DNA of 64,000 nucleotides, taken from positions 22,502,001 through 22,566,000 of the forward strand of contig NC_056550.1 in NCBI RefSeq assembly GCF_910596095.1, given 5' to 3'. This DNA is from Thunnus maccoyii. Lineage: Eukaryota > Chordata > Actinopteri > Scombriformes > Scombridae. The notes under the pieces were generated by a model. It saw only the letters and a program-made list of their open reading frames with translations. It was not told where the DNA came from and did not search any database. The stretch's first letter is position 1, and each line of letters opens with the position of its first letter. A program made the position numbers and the translations under genes. Shown here piece after piece: positions 47,001-62,000 of the stretch.

Positions 47001-50000
47001 TTAACCCCACCATAAAAAGATTACAAGCACGTCTTTGGCTTACTGAGAATTTACAACACAACTGCAGAAACAAGTAGCCTTTGTAAATCTAGTTTTCATT
47101 ACTGTTGGGACTATGTATTTTAAGCTGTATGTCTTGTACCTTTACGATCTGTATCAAGCTCAAGATTCTGAAGAATTTATTTATTTATTTTTACTACAAA
47201 CTGGCAGTACTGAGTTTCGTTTTCTACCTGACTGTTAGTTTAGCTCCTCCACATTAGAGGTGGCAGTGTGGTGCTTCGGTGTGATGCCGGGTGTGAGACG
47301 GCCCGTGGCCTCACACGAAGGGATCAGTCTCAAGGCTCTGCCTCAATTTGTCCTGATAGCTTGTTTGCTCTATATGCTATTTATCTACAGCCCTGCTTTC
47401 ATAGGAAAAAACGTACACAATACAATTTTTCATCTCTCAGTATATAAGTTAGGGAATAAAAGGTGTTTTTCAGAGATAGTTTGTTATGGTGTAATCAGTA
47501 ACCAATATTTCTTTTTAATTAGCAATGTAGAGCAACTGAAGATAAGAAAGCCACAGTTTAAATGGCCAGTAGAAATGAATCTTACTAATCAAAGCCTAAT
47601 TTTGCTAGCGTTTGTGTGGTAGTTAGTGTTTATGTTTTATCACTGGCACCTTTCTTTACTGACGATAACTGTCAAATATAATTTCTAAAGTGTGTGAAAA
47701 GACACAAATTGTTATCACGTTCATTTGAAAATCTTTTACTGACTTCATGATTCATCTCTTTATCTCGCAGCGGATGTGAAAACCGATGACAGAGCCAAAA
47801 TGAGCGTGGCAGCCAAGATGTCTTTGTTTAAAGTGAGTGTATGTTAGCCTCAGCACTGAAACAGGATCCTTAATGCTGTTCATGACCCGCTTATTTTCTC
47901 TGTCGTGTGCTGTCTGTCCTAACGGCTGTGGCTAAAAATGATTCTGTGTGGAGATCACAGCTATTCACTGTTTCATCTGATGAGACAGCATCTACATGCA
48001 TTCATGCACTGTCACAGCCACATATAAAAGGTATTCTGAAAATGTATTTATGACAATTAAGCCGTTATCAGGATGCCAGATCCTAAATTAACTCTAACCA
48101 GAGGTGTAACCTGAAATCTACCCATTAATAAAGCTTGACCATGTGGTGCCCCTTACTGGATTAAAAGATAATATCATGTAGAGGTGATAAGTTGTCGAGA
48201 AATATATCGAACAGCTAAAGACAGTCCTTCATCGGTCATCACCTCAGCTTCTAATCTTACAGTCTGAGGTGTGTGGTGAGTCAGTGCTGAGCACGCTGAA
48301 CAGAAACTGATCATGTTGAGGGATATGAATGGTCAAACAGGTGCTGACCTTGGATCCACTGTTTAGTTCGATGTGAGAGTTTGTACTTATTAAAAGAAAG
48401 ACTAAATTTATAGTGTGGATATCCAAAACAGTGCTGAAACTCTCAGAGTTCATACAGAAGATGAAACACACTGTCTGCATTAGCAAAACAACATTTCACC
48501 TGCTGCACAGCTTTAGTCATGAAGCATCAGGTGAAAATGTGCTAGACACTGTATTGCCATTAACAACCATAGCAGCTGTGTTATAATTAGCCTGCTGCTC
48601 TGCGGAGGCAGGCGGGGAGGTAACTTAAGCCGGCAGGTCTCTGGTTACACTGTGACCTGTTGGGCTGGCATCCTATCCATGTAGCCAAAATGCTCCACCT
48701 TACAGCTAGCTGCTTTATTCACCAGCTATCCGACCCGCTTCCCCTTCCCTCCCCCCCTTCTGTCCATACAAATAGAACAGGAGCCATCAGACCATTTTTG
48801 TGGTCTTACTTATTTAGCAGGTGGGGGCTGCTGATGTTGGGTCCACCTGTATCAAAAGCCCCGCCAAACCAAATGTGATGTCATGTGTCGATATTAACGA
48901 CTCTGATGTCTCCTCCATAGGAGCTGGAGAAGTCTGCTGCCCCCGAGGCCTCGGACTTCCTGAAGCCTCGCTCAGGGAGTGTCTCTCATGAACGCAGAGT
49001 GCGCCGTGGCAACGAGCATCGCTTTCTTACTCAGCCAATCACCTGTGAGGAAATGGTGGCTATCAGGTGGGCTGTGCCGACAACCTTGTGGCCTCCCAGT
49101 GGGTCAGATATTAGCTTCAGTGCCCCGGAACACATATATAGAAGTATATTATTAGATTAATAGGGATTTGTTTGGATTCTGAACAGTTTTATATACAATA
49201 CAAACTGATATTGGCATTACACTACTTTTTTAGCATCGCCTATGTCCTTTATTTGGTTAAAAGACAACAAATAATAATGCATTTGTTACTAATAAAGACC
49301 TAAATGTAAAAACACCTTCTAAAAAGTCTAAATATGGATCATGAATATGTCATTTCATTTCTTTTAAAAAGGTTAGTAATTTCCTGAAACAACTGGGCAC
49401 TGTGACTCAACATTATCCTTTAATTATAAGCCTGTTTTATAACATATGCGTTCATGTTTCCCTGCAGCGCCCCTACCCCTAACCCAGCACCACCAGTTGA
49501 GGCCCAGTCTGAGCAGTCTGAGCAGGCTGAGTCAGCGGAGGACGGTGATGAGAACTGCAAGCTGAGCATGAGTGAGAAGCTGGCCCTCTTCAACAAACTG
49601 TCTCTGCCTGGAAGGCAGGGGGGTGGCCATACCGATGGACCCCCAGAGAGACGGAGGCAGAAGGGGGCTCGGTACCGCACGCAGCCCATCACTGTGGAGG
49701 AGGTCAGCCTGGTGAGTAGACGAACCAAGACGATATAGTCAAGTCAAACTGTATTTTTGTTGTGTTTCATACACAAGAAAACTCAGTGTTTTATATAAAA
49801 ACAGCAGACATAATGCTAGCAAGTACATTTTAAATAATTATCTTGAACTGTATCTCTGTTCAGCTCCAGAAAGGCCCCGTACAGCTTCCTGCGTTCTGTT
49901 TGTCCCCTCATCTGTCCGACAGACAGCAGGCCTCGTCTGTCAACCTAAAACCTAGTGAGGTACGCCTTTCCCAGCCAAGACCTGATACCGGTCCCGGCCC

Positions 50001-53000
50001 TGGGGAGCCCAGTCCTACCCAGCAAGGCTTGCAGCGTTATGACTCGGAGCCAGGCTTGAGAGGAATCCTGAAGAAGAGCCGCTCTGGGGGCCCAGAGTGG
50101 AGCATGACAGAGAGCAGTAAGATGGATGCACCTTTCAGCCATGAACAGAATGGTGGAGGCTGTGGCGAGGCAGAGATTCAGGAGAGGATGGAGGGCAGTG
50201 AGAGGCAGGAAATATCTGCAGCACCGCGGAGAGAGAGACGAGAGGCTTCAGGTGTGGAGGGAGGCTCGCTGACTGCCGCCCCCTGGAGGCAGAGGGCTCG
50301 AGCCAGGAGGGAAACCATCGCCTGTACACCAATTAGAGCCTCGTCAGAGCAGGACGCTCCTAAGGAGGAGAGGTCCTGTCGGGTCAAGACAGAGGAACAG
50401 CCAGTTTCCTCTGTGGAACACAGCTCGGATTTGACTGGGAGAGTCCAGTAAGTACCTGAAATTAAATTAGACGGGCTGAGACGTGCGTCATCATAAGTGA
50501 AAGTTGGCATGTTAGTTGTCTTGATTCTAATACAACATTTTGAAGTATGCATGAATATGCTTTGATGATAATAATCTGGGGGAAACACTGAATACTTCAG
50601 ATTTTTAGGGCTACAATAACTGTCAAATTTACAGATGTCATTGGTACAAATATCAGCTATGAGCATTTTTAGGATAGAAATTGAACTGGGAAACAGTTTT
50701 TTTGTAGTATTTTGATAAGTTCTACGGTTTATATTCAACGTGATCCATCTCAAAAGGCAAGAGGAGGAGCAAGAGAGTGCATGGATGAGGAATGAAGAAA
50801 CCACCAAATCCACGGGACATGTTCAGGTCACCCTGATGGATGGCACTACTAAACTGCATGAGACAACCAATAGCAGCAGTAACAAGGTAAGAAACAGAGA
50901 CATATCACTCTGTTACTGTAAAAGTCTGTACCACATCATGGGCTTAAAGAGTGTCTCTAATGCAGAATCAAAACCTAGTGGGTAACACTTGCCATTATTT
51001 GCCCCTCCATAATCTTTAATCCTCTGTGAGTCTTGTTTGGATCCAGTAGAGCGTCAGCAGAGATCGATGAAGTTTAATGGCAGAGGCAGACGGTTGTGCA
51101 GCAGTAGAGTCAACCCAGCAAGGAGTGTCCATGTTTAAAGAGTCATATAGTCTCATATAAATCCTGCAAGGGCAGAGCCAACGATTAGATCGTGTTTTTT
51201 TTAAGCTGGCCACCACATTCGCCACCAAAAACAGCGCTGCCATTTGGATCGCCCTTTTCTGAATACCATACCGTACCTGCAGCTAAGTAAGCTAGCCAAC
51301 ATTTGATGCATTGCGCAGGAATTACATCCAACAAGTTTAAGCTGAGCCCAAGTTTTTGCACATGCACGATCTTGATGTAGTGTAGTTTTAGTTTTCTACT
51401 TTGAATTATTAGCTTATTTATTTCAAACATTTGTCATATCATTCCTGCCCACAAGACTATTAAAATATACCCAAACACTGGCTGTAAGCAAGCATCCTCT
51501 AACCTCTGCTAATTGTCTAAAACACACAGGTCACTCCACTGGAATCAAGAAAATTACTTTTGGTTTAAGAAAATTCTTAAAACATAAAGAATCATGTTAG
51601 AAAAGAGTCAAATAATCTCAGATTTTTGCAGCGTGTCAATCTAAATTCTGTGATAAAGCAGCTCAAACCGAGGAAGAAAACTCAATATTGCAGTTTGAGG
51701 TTGCTGGGTTCGCTCTTCCTGTCATCTTTAAATCCAGAGAGAGAGAAAAAGCCTGTGGTTAGATCGAAGTATTTGTCATTCCAGTGAAACCAGATATAGC
51801 ATCTCTTAGCAACAGCACTCTAGATTTGGTTGTGCTAAATGTCTTTAGGATCAGACTTGAGTTACTGGGGAATATATGCAGGCTAGTTGGGGTGTGACTG
51901 GCCCAGAATGTGGCGAGGAATGCAAACACACCAATTATTCTGGTGGTTAAATGTTGACCCTTTTATGACCCTGTGATCTCAGCTGCACCATGTTGACAGT
52001 ATGTGTGTGTACATGTATGTGTGCGCATTGATTTTTCTGCTTCCATTACACCTTTGATATTTGGCCCTCTTCCCTTCTTTATTGATTTATCTCCCTGTTT
52101 TTCCCCGTACTGCCCTCTGTAGGAAGAGACAGAAACCTCTCACGTGGAGAGTATCGACCTTCAGTGCTGGGTAAGTCTTCAAAATGCATAAATCATCTTA
52201 CATCTCCAACATGGAGACTTCAACTATTTTTAAATAGCTTTAGCCAACCCCTCTCTCTCTTTCTAATGCCTCTCCTCTCCTAGGAACCTGTCTTTGCCTC
52301 TGTCTATTCTAGCAGTACGCCCCAATATATCATGTGTTTCAATCAGGTAATTGTTGAAACCGGTGCATGGCAGATTAATTGTTGCTTACGGTTTGCAGTT
52401 TTCCTGTCTGCAGTGAAGAAATTTTTTTTGTCATTGCACACATTCAGGTGGCTGTGATTTTTATTTCTGATGTGTGAAGTTTCACTCACACTAACGAGTC
52501 ACCTGCACGGTGTTTTATAACACTGTTTCTGTTACTTCTGCACTCTTATCCTTCCAGTTCTCCACCTTCACAAGTGGTACCCAAACTTTCTTTCTGTCAT
52601 GCCCCTTCCTTTGGGAACCAGAAAAATGTCATGCCTCCCCCCTACAAAGAACTGCTAACAATACAGGGAAGCTAGTAACAAAAGGAGCAAAGTTGAGTTT
52701 TACTGAAATAACATCATTATTAACATTATCAAGAACATGAAAAAAGAAGTGAAAAATTCTGGTCAAACTTAACCCAAACTGCCACACTCTATTCGAAGAT
52801 GCTTCTTCGCATTTTTCAACTTGACTGCTGTGGTTGCTCGATGAAAATTGCCTGTTTACCGTGTCAAGATATCTGTGCATTTTGTACTTCCCATGTTGTT
52901 TTCTGTCTGCTAACCTGAAACTTGACAGCTTTGCCATCATCCCGGCACTGTTTTTTTTTGTTTATCTTTGTCAAATGAATCAGATTCATTCAACTTTTCA

Positions 53001-56000
53001 ACCGCTCTAAACTATTACCCCTGGTCATGCGCTACTCTCCTGCAAATCCACAACGTTCCTCCTAGGTGTTTCCGACTTTCCTACATTGAGGAAGTCACAT
53101 GTGATCTTATTATTCCTACATTTTTTTCATTACATCCACAGACCAGCCTGTCCTTTGAGGCACAAGAAGTCTGCTCTCCTACCAAGAACCAGAATCAGCC
53201 TCAGTGGAGACAAAAGGTGACATATGATGGCATTTTCATCTTTGGATTTTTTCTATATTTTTGATATTTAAATCCACAGAGGAGCCCATCTGTATCTTAA
53301 CCGACTATCTCTCTGGCTATGTAGGCTAAGGAGGTGGAGGATGAGCAGCCTCAGATGGTTGAAAGTGAGGAAACGAACACACAGCAGGAAATGAAAGAGC
53401 AGGAGACTGAATGCATGGCCAAGAGAAGTGAGTTTACTCTCTTGCATTCTCATACTCTCTGAATATTTGAACTCAACTCTGGAAGGTTTTTGTTGGCCTC
53501 TCTGACTCTTTCCCTTTGTGTTTACGACCTGTTAGGTCTTGGGTCTCCAGAATCAGACAGAAATGACACCTCCCATAGCAAGAGACACTTCACTGAAGCT
53601 ACAGATGATGGTAAGAGCAGTTCATATAATACTAACTGTATTCAGACTTTCCCTTATGTGTCTCTCTAAACTGTTTGTTTTGTCTGCTTAACAGAGATCT
53701 CTGTGCATCCAGTGATGGAGTTTGAAGGTAAAATATAAACTAAGCTTGGAAGTCATCATTCAAAGGCTAATTGATACTTTAACAATCTTTTAAGTTTCCT
53801 GTCCCGTCCTCCCCAGCTGCTCCGCAGAGCGCTCCACTTTCTGTAGAAACACAGGAAGTGAAGGAGGTGACGCCTGCGGATGAATCGAACACGTACGACA
53901 GAGGTCTTGACAGCGAGCAGTCGCCTCCCTCCACCTGCGCGCCCCCACCCTGCGGAGATGCCGCTGCCACAGAGAATGAGCAGGACCTGGATGTCCTCTG
54001 CCAGACCAACACACACATGTGAGCCTGATTTTACCAAAGTTTGTATGATTATTAGCCTTTGATATTGCTGTATCATGAATATCTAAAATATTCAAGGAGG
54101 AGAAAAGATGCACCCACCTCACTGACAGACACAGGGCTAGTATGCTTCATATTTGTAAGAAATTATCTTAAGAATGGTCCTAATCTTTGACTAATGAGCC
54201 AAAGATGTTTTAACAAAATCTAGGAGCTTTGATGCTAAAAGTAACTTTTTTAAGTTTGGACTGGAGTGACTCCTAAGTGTTGTAAAATAACTACAATTAC
54301 TTATTATTATTATAGACTGCAATAATTAATTTTCCAGTCCAAAAACCCTCCTTGAATGCTGAATCAGCCAATTGCAAGACTCCAAAGGCGATGTGTCAGG
54401 GCCATGTTATGATTAAACCCCTTTGAGAGACTTCTATAATAAGATATAAGATATGATTATTGTTATATTAAAAACATTTGATATGATATGTTGTTCATAT
54501 TCATGCAAATAAAAGTCATAAATGAGTTAAAGAAGCACAGATTAACAATTTAAAGAGAACCATCAATGGAGGTATAATGGAAGTGTAATTAGTCATTTCT
54601 ACGTTTTCTCTTTCATTGTTGCTAAAATTCATCAAATTTTTTGTATTCCATAGCTTGCCCACTATAATAATTATTCCACATTTTATAATTGATTTAGATA
54701 TAGAACATGTGAGCATTTGATTGTATTCAAGCAGAATCTATAATATCATAAATTGCATGACTCAAACTTATTGATGTTGTACAGGTTTTGGCTCAAATCT
54801 TCTTTATCAACTTGTCATCATACTTTTCCAAACTATCTTTTTCTTTTTGGAGTGTGTGTGTCCTAATTTCATAACTGTCCTGAAAATGATTGATGACGCT
54901 TACTGTAATTTTAATTAAAAAAGCAAAATTACTTCCTTTTTGTGCATTTAACACCACATTTAATACATACTAGCCCCGATCACAGTGACCTCAAGTAGTA
55001 ATTTATTTTATTGTGTACACATAATCATTTGTTATTAAATATAGTAACTAATATTTGAAGTGGATCTCTGTGGAGACTGTCCATACTGTCTGTGTGAAAG
55101 CTCATTTATCATCTGTTGTGTGTGCAGACTGACATCAGCAGTAGCAGAGCACAGGCGGTCGGTGCGTCCGTCCCGTCGGACTCAGGGCTCCAGAAACCCT
55201 CTGCGGGCTCTGGCAGCCCGGGAGGACATCACGCAGGACTACATGGGGGAGAGGGGCAACACTGAGGAAAGGATCCAAGCAGAGAAGAGTCAGTTTGAAT
55301 ATTTCTCTCCTTTCCTTTCTCTCACTTTGTCTTTCCTCTCGGTTAGCCTCATCTTGTGTTTGTTCCTCCCTGCAGAGTCTAAGAACTCCTCCGTTGCAGA
55401 TCCACATCTCGCCAGGTCAGAAGACTCAGATGCTGCCCAGTCTTACCCTCCCTTCAGCAGCCTGATGCTCATGCATATCAAAGGTCAGAAAAGATTTGGT
55501 TCATCTGTGCCCGCGTGACGTTCTCTTTGTGCTCAGGTGTTTATATTAACTAGCGCCTGTGGTGACAGGTAGGCGGCATGTCCAGGTCCGTCTGGTGGAG
55601 CCCTCGGTGCGGTCGCTGAACAGCGGAGACTGCTTCCTGCTGGCGACTCCGGAGCTTTGCATTGTGTGGAGCGGAGAGTTTGCCAGCGAACAAGAAAAAT
55701 CCAAGGTACCGAGGAGGACAGAAACATACTGTGATGATCTAGTTTTTATTCATGACAGTCTTGTTAGAATAAAATTACACCAGGGTTTAAATTTAGTGTC
55801 ACATGCCAACGTGCCATGAAATTTACATAAAACCCTGGAGAAGATTCTCTCTGGAGATTTAAACTGGTGAAGATATTGTAATTATTTCATAAATATTCCG
55901 TTTTTTAATTTCATGCCACAAAATTGATAAAATGGCATCAAATATGACACTCGATTCCGCGAGGAGGACTGTGTGCATGAAATTCATTTTGAGTAGCAGT

Positions 56001-59000
56001 ATAATACATTTTTTCCGGAGGTAATACGGCTGGTACTGATATTTTGTGATGTTTTCTGCTCTCAGTTCACACAATCAACAACATCTTTGTCCTTCCTCTG
56101 TTACAAACGCAGGGTTTGATACGTTTTGTTACGATGGATTACTTAAACTCTAATATGCATGTTCTCACTACTTAAAGTGCAGCTGTGTTCTGATCACTTT
56201 GTCATGTTGGAGGAATAAAATTTAGATGAAAAATGGTTTCAGTATTTTACAAATTTGTTTCAGGTTTGCACAGAAACATATTTTTCTTCTATGACACATT
56301 CAATGAAGATATACAACACCTATTTAAATTGCATTCTGGGATTCATTAATTCACTTTAAAAGAATTCCCTGGTAGTAAAACTCTCTTTTCCCTTGAAGTT
56401 CCTGTAGTCAGAATACATTTTTAGTAACAGTGTTTCAAGTATTCTCTTTCCACTCGATCCCATATGACTGTTTTGTAGCAGTATTACGACTTTAGGTTTT
56501 GTTTTTCAGGCCTCGGAGCTGGCGTCGTTCATCCAGAGCCAGAAGGACCTGGGCTGTCAGGCCTCCCAGGTGGTCCACCTAGAGGAAGGGCTGAACTCTG
56601 ACAGCAGCCTGGCTGAAGACTTCTGGAGCCTTCTGGGAGGAAGGACACAGTACAGAGGTTAGAGGTTAAAATGTCTACTTTGTAAATGTCTCCCAGAAAG
56701 TAGATCCAAGTGACCACAAATCAGAGCAGCCATCCATTTGTACATTTACTATTTTGTTAATATTTGTTGAATTTAGCTGATGTTCTTATTCACTAAATGT
56801 TATTTATAATGTCTGTTTGCTGCTCCCCACAGGAGCGGGTGCACCAGAGGAGGATGAGCTCTATGAGCGCGGTGTGGTGGAGTCTAACTGTGTGTACAGA
56901 CTGGTGGAGAACAGACTGGTGCCCCATGAACAGGCCTGGGCCTCCATCCCCAGCATCTCCCTGCTGGGATCCAGTGAGGTATGTGGTCTCTTCTGGATTC
57001 TCTTGTTGCTTGATCATTTTTTACTGCAGGCTTTGTGTCGTTTCTCTTCTGCAGGATTGTAATACACACACATTGAAGAAGTCCTAAAGGTGTGCATTTA
57101 CTGTGTGTATTTTTGGGTCCAGGCTCTGGTGTTTGATTTCGGCAGTGAAGTGTACCTGTGGCATGGACAGGATGTCTCCCTCAGCAGGAAGAACATTGCT
57201 CTCCAGCTGACTCACCAAGTGTGGGTCGGAGCGTATGACTACAGCAACTGTCGAGTCAACCCACTGGATCCCACACAATGTAACCCGAGCATACAGCTGT
57301 AAGTCCACACTGCAGGCAATGAAACGATTAAAGCTTTCAGCCTGTGCTAAACAAAGAAAAATAACAACAGATACTGTAGATATTAATCCACATTACAGAA
57401 ATGACAGAGTGCAGCTGTGAATGCTCTCCAAATATATTTAACATTTAGCTAGTAAAATCAAAGCTATGGATGTAATTCCTCACTAGACACAAGCGAACCC
57501 TAGGATACAACATTAAGTTTACTGTGCATGCAGCAAAAACCCCAGACGTCTGCTGCAGGTCTTTAGTGCACACTGTAAAACCAAAGCAAATGCCTTGTAA
57601 CTCCATGCTGCACACGGAGAAACCCCAGCATACAGCATTGTGTCCAAATGACTGCTGTAAAATCTGTAATTCTGTAAAATGCTGTAAAATCCCAGCATGA
57701 TGTTGGAAAGTCCACACTACGCAGTCAGAGTGAGAACTAACATTAAGGTCTACTCTACGCCTGTAGTCTGCAATACCCATACGTTCATATGTGATTGTTC
57801 AATATGTCTTCTTCTGGTTTTATGACATTTTGATAACTTACCTTTTTATTTGGTCCGCAGGAGGGGAGAGGGGCGTCCCAGCTGGGCGCTGTTGGGCTGC
57901 ATCTTAGAGCACAACGAGACAGCTCTGTTCAAAGAGAAGTTCCTGGATTGGACGGGCAGAAGTGGAGACATGGAGGAAACTGTCCCAGTGAAGGATGAGA
58001 CACAGGTTCATTTCACTATTTAACGGCTCAAAGTCATGCTGCTGCACGCACAATTTTCAGAGATGGATGCACACAGTAATTATAATTTATCTGAGTGTTG
58101 ATTGGCTCGTTGATTGATACCGGTGACTAAGCAGTTATTCCATCACGTCTGGATATATCTGGAGTTGAAAATTCACCTCCCAGACATTACTCTGTTTTGG
58201 AACATTGAAGAAATGTGACTGGCATAAAATTCATCTTGGAAAGCCAGTAGCGTGTGTAGAAGAAGTTTGATTGACACTTCTTACTTTTTGCAATACAGAT
58301 CAGCTAGCAAGGTCAAATATTGGAATGGCACATTGCATCTCGGAGAACATTTGTTTTTCTTTTTCTCTCACTCTGGTTGTAAACAATGCAATCTCACTCC
58401 AAGATATTTCCCCTGCAGCTTAAGTAGCAGAGACTTTTTCCACAGTCTAAACATGAGCAGTTAATGTCAGGTTTTTCTGTCAGTTACTCAAAAACACAAT
58501 TTTTTTAGGGTACTTTATATTGATGGTCAAAACCCAAACAAGGAGAAACCCATTGCAGAGAAGCTGTTTCTTCACTGGGAGTAAACAAAATAGACCAGAA
58601 TGCAGTGCAACCATAAGACATGTTGTGTTTTGAAGAACAGAGTCTAACTGAAAGTCTCCTCTCACCCTTTGTCCGCTGTCTGTCTCTGCACAGCTCATCC
58701 CAGTTCAGTCTTCCCCGCCCGTCTCCCCGTCATCAGACCTTCTGAGCCCCTGCGACGCCAAGGTTCTAGTGTCCAGCCAGTCGCTGGAAGGGGACGGCTT
58801 GGTCCATAACGTGCTGGCCGGCGTCGATGTCCAGAGGGGTCACGGGGTCATCACACTGGAGGAGGGACACCAGATCAAGCTTGAAACGGCTGCCGTGGAC
58901 ACATGGCACGTCCAGGAGTTTGATGACAGTGAAATTCCTGTAGAGAGCACAGGACAACTTTATGAGGGAGACTCTTACGTCATCCGCTGGACATACAGCA

Positions 59001-62000
59001 TCAGCACTGTTGGTCAGTGACATTCACACATCATCATCATCATCACATCATACCCTACCTTCCCAATGAAAGATTATTCTAAATCTACATGTAAATTGAT
59101 GTTTCTTCATGCAGTCTTATGATGATTTGTTTTTTCTTATCTGCTGTAGATAAGATAAACAGTCCCGATGATTGTAGCAAGGACCCTGGACAAAAAGAAA
59201 ACACTGTTTTCTTCCTTTGGCGAGGCCGTCACTCTACTGTCAGTGGGCGGGACACCGCTGCTTTTCTGTCCATTGGGATGAACAACCATGAAGAGTCCCA
59301 GGTAAGCGCATCACCTTCAAAATGGATCATCAGCTCTTACTGTACAAACAAGTACAACCTGAAGTAATAACACTCTAAAACAAACATTTTTCATATCAAT
59401 AATTTGTTACCATTTCCACAGACTGTGCAGACTCCAAGTACAATAAAATAGAGAAAAATTACACAGACATGAAAAATTACAATATTGAAAAGTGCATATT
59501 TAGGCCAAAGAAAATAAGCAAAACAAAGGGCAAAAGTATGTACAATGCTGTAAGTAGTAGAATTTAAGTAAGTCATTAAAAAGTGGATACAGAACATTAG
59601 ACACAGAGCAATATGATACATGAAAAAACCAAATGAAGTGTGAAAAAGGATATTGTAAAGAATAAAAGTATAAAGGGAAAACAGCCTGCAGTGTAAAGTT
59701 GCTCTGAGACTTTGTAAGTCCTCTCATCTTTTTCCTTTTACAGCTGAACCATCTAAAACATCTTACAGCTTATTGCAACAATAACGTAACACTCAAAGGA
59801 ACCATTCTTTAAAATAAGAACTCTCACTTGAGTACACTTTTTTCTGCGAATGTATGTCTATGCTTCTGTAAAAATGTTGAATGGAGGACTTTTATTGATA
59901 CTTTTACTGAGAGAATGGATTTTTATGCTTTTGTCCATAGCTGAGTTATAAAACCTAGAACTTTATACTGACATTTTCAGTGCTTCTCTAGCAGGACTGG
60001 TGTTATTTACAGCCTGTGTGTTTGTTTTGTTGTTCCTGAAGGTGGTTGTTCCTCAGGGAAAGGAACCTGCTTGTTTCCTGCAGCTTTTCCAGGGAGGCCT
60101 GGTCATTCACAAGGGCAAGAGAGAGGAGGCCTCTACTAATGCAGGCACAGGTATGGTGTTTTTTTTTCCCCTCTTCTTGCATCTAATTTTCCTCCTTTTT
60201 TCATGTAAGTTCTTTCAAATATTCCTATGTTTCTGCTGAGCAGAGTGGCGGTTGTTCTGTGTGCGAGGGGAGCTCCCAGAAGAGGGCTCGCTGTTAGAAG
60301 TGGATTGCTGCTGTGCAGGTCTGAGGTCTAGAGGCTCTGTTGTCCTGCTCAACAGCCAGCAGGAGGTGCTGTACCTCTGGACTGGCTGTAAAGCTCAGAG
60401 TAGCTCTAAAGAGGTTGCCAAGAGGGTAGTGGAGCATCTTACTGAAATGTAAGTTTCATATTCTGGATGGCATTTCAACAGATTTTAGCATCCAGTGATA
60501 ATTTCAGCATTCAAAGATGAAATAATTTCCCAGCCTGTGAAATTGTGCATGTGGTGTGTGTTTGTGTGTGTGTGTGTTAGGTGTCCACCAGAGTTGGGTC
60601 TCAGTAAAAGCAGCCCTGTGAAGGTGCAGGTAGTTGAGGAAGGTTCAGAGCCTGCAGACTTCTGGACAGCACTGGGACAGATGGACAGGAAAGCCTATGA
60701 CTGCATGCTGCAAGGTACATGACTACACACACTTTTAGTTCTGTCCACACAGGATACTTTCAACAAGCCTGTGAAGTTTAAGCTCATAGTAAAAAGCTAC
60801 ACATCTGTCCTCCGTCAGATCCAGGTAAATATAACTTCACACCTCGTCTCTTCCATCTGAGTGCCTCCTCTGGGAGCTTCAAGGCCGAGGAGCTGCAGAG
60901 TCTAACACGGCTGCCGGGGCTCGTGATGGCAATGCCCTTCGTCCAGGAGAGCCTGTACGATGTACCACAGCCAGGTGAGAGCAGAATCAGTACTAGCAGT
61001 TTACTAGCAGTAAACCTTTCTGCTTTTCAATTTATAAAGACTGCACATGAAAATGTATGAAAAATAAAATTTAGAGACATTTGAGAATTTGTCTCAGAAA
61101 GTAAATTTTGGCTTTTAAGAAGTGATTTAAAAAGACTGAATTGTACATTAGGGGCTATACTTCAACATATCAAAGAACATGCAGTAATACATTGCATGTT
61201 TTTTCATATTTTCACTGAAAAACTTTTCATACTTTCATACTACAGAAACATTTTTCTTTGCTGTATTCTTTTCTATATTCGACATTTACTTTGCCTTATC
61301 CTGTTTTTTTTCCTTCTGCTAGAACCCAAATATCCCACAGGAACTATAAAGTCAAACTTAATTTAATCTAACTCCACTTATTGTCTAATATATCCCCAAT
61401 CTTTCTTCTCTGTCCGCACAGCCTTGTTCCTGCTTGACAACCGTCTAGAGGTCTATCTGTGGCAGAGGGGTCAGCCTGAGCAGACAGAGAGCTCTGCTTC
61501 GGCCTGGAGCCGCTGGCATAACGAGAGGCGGTGTGCCATGCAAACGGCGCTGCAGTACTGCAAAGGTAAAAAGGAGGCTGTTGGTTTGGAAATAAAGGCA
61601 TTGCTGGTTTGCTGATATGTTTAAAATTGTGCTGTTTTCTCTCTGTATCCCAGAGATGAACCCACGACGCCCACCGCAGGCCTACCTCATCTTTGAGGGG
61701 TCTGAACCTCTCACCTTCACTAATGTCTTCCCTTGCTGGGAGAGGAGCCTGGGACCCCACACACAGGTAGAGCACGAGCAGTGTCAGTTTATTATTTAAC
61801 ACAAGGCTAGATGTTGTGTAGTCCTGTTGCATATATGTGTGTGCACATGAGAAACAACACTCGGAGAGTCACAACATCACAGATAGATATTCTTTTACAA
61901 GTATTTATTAATATTTGCTCACCACATCAGCATGATAGATGTTCCTTACTGGCCACAGCTGCATACATTTTATTTTTTATGAACTAATTCTTCATCTGAA

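Noticed and set aside
50178..50813. 211-residue minus-strand open frame
   Set aside because: It is antisense to the largest svil exon and its intron; no recognisable domain and no splice or promoter context.
57445..57780. 111-residue Cys-rich minus-strand frame
   Set aside because: It is produced by a degenerate 42-bp tandem repeat in an svil intron.
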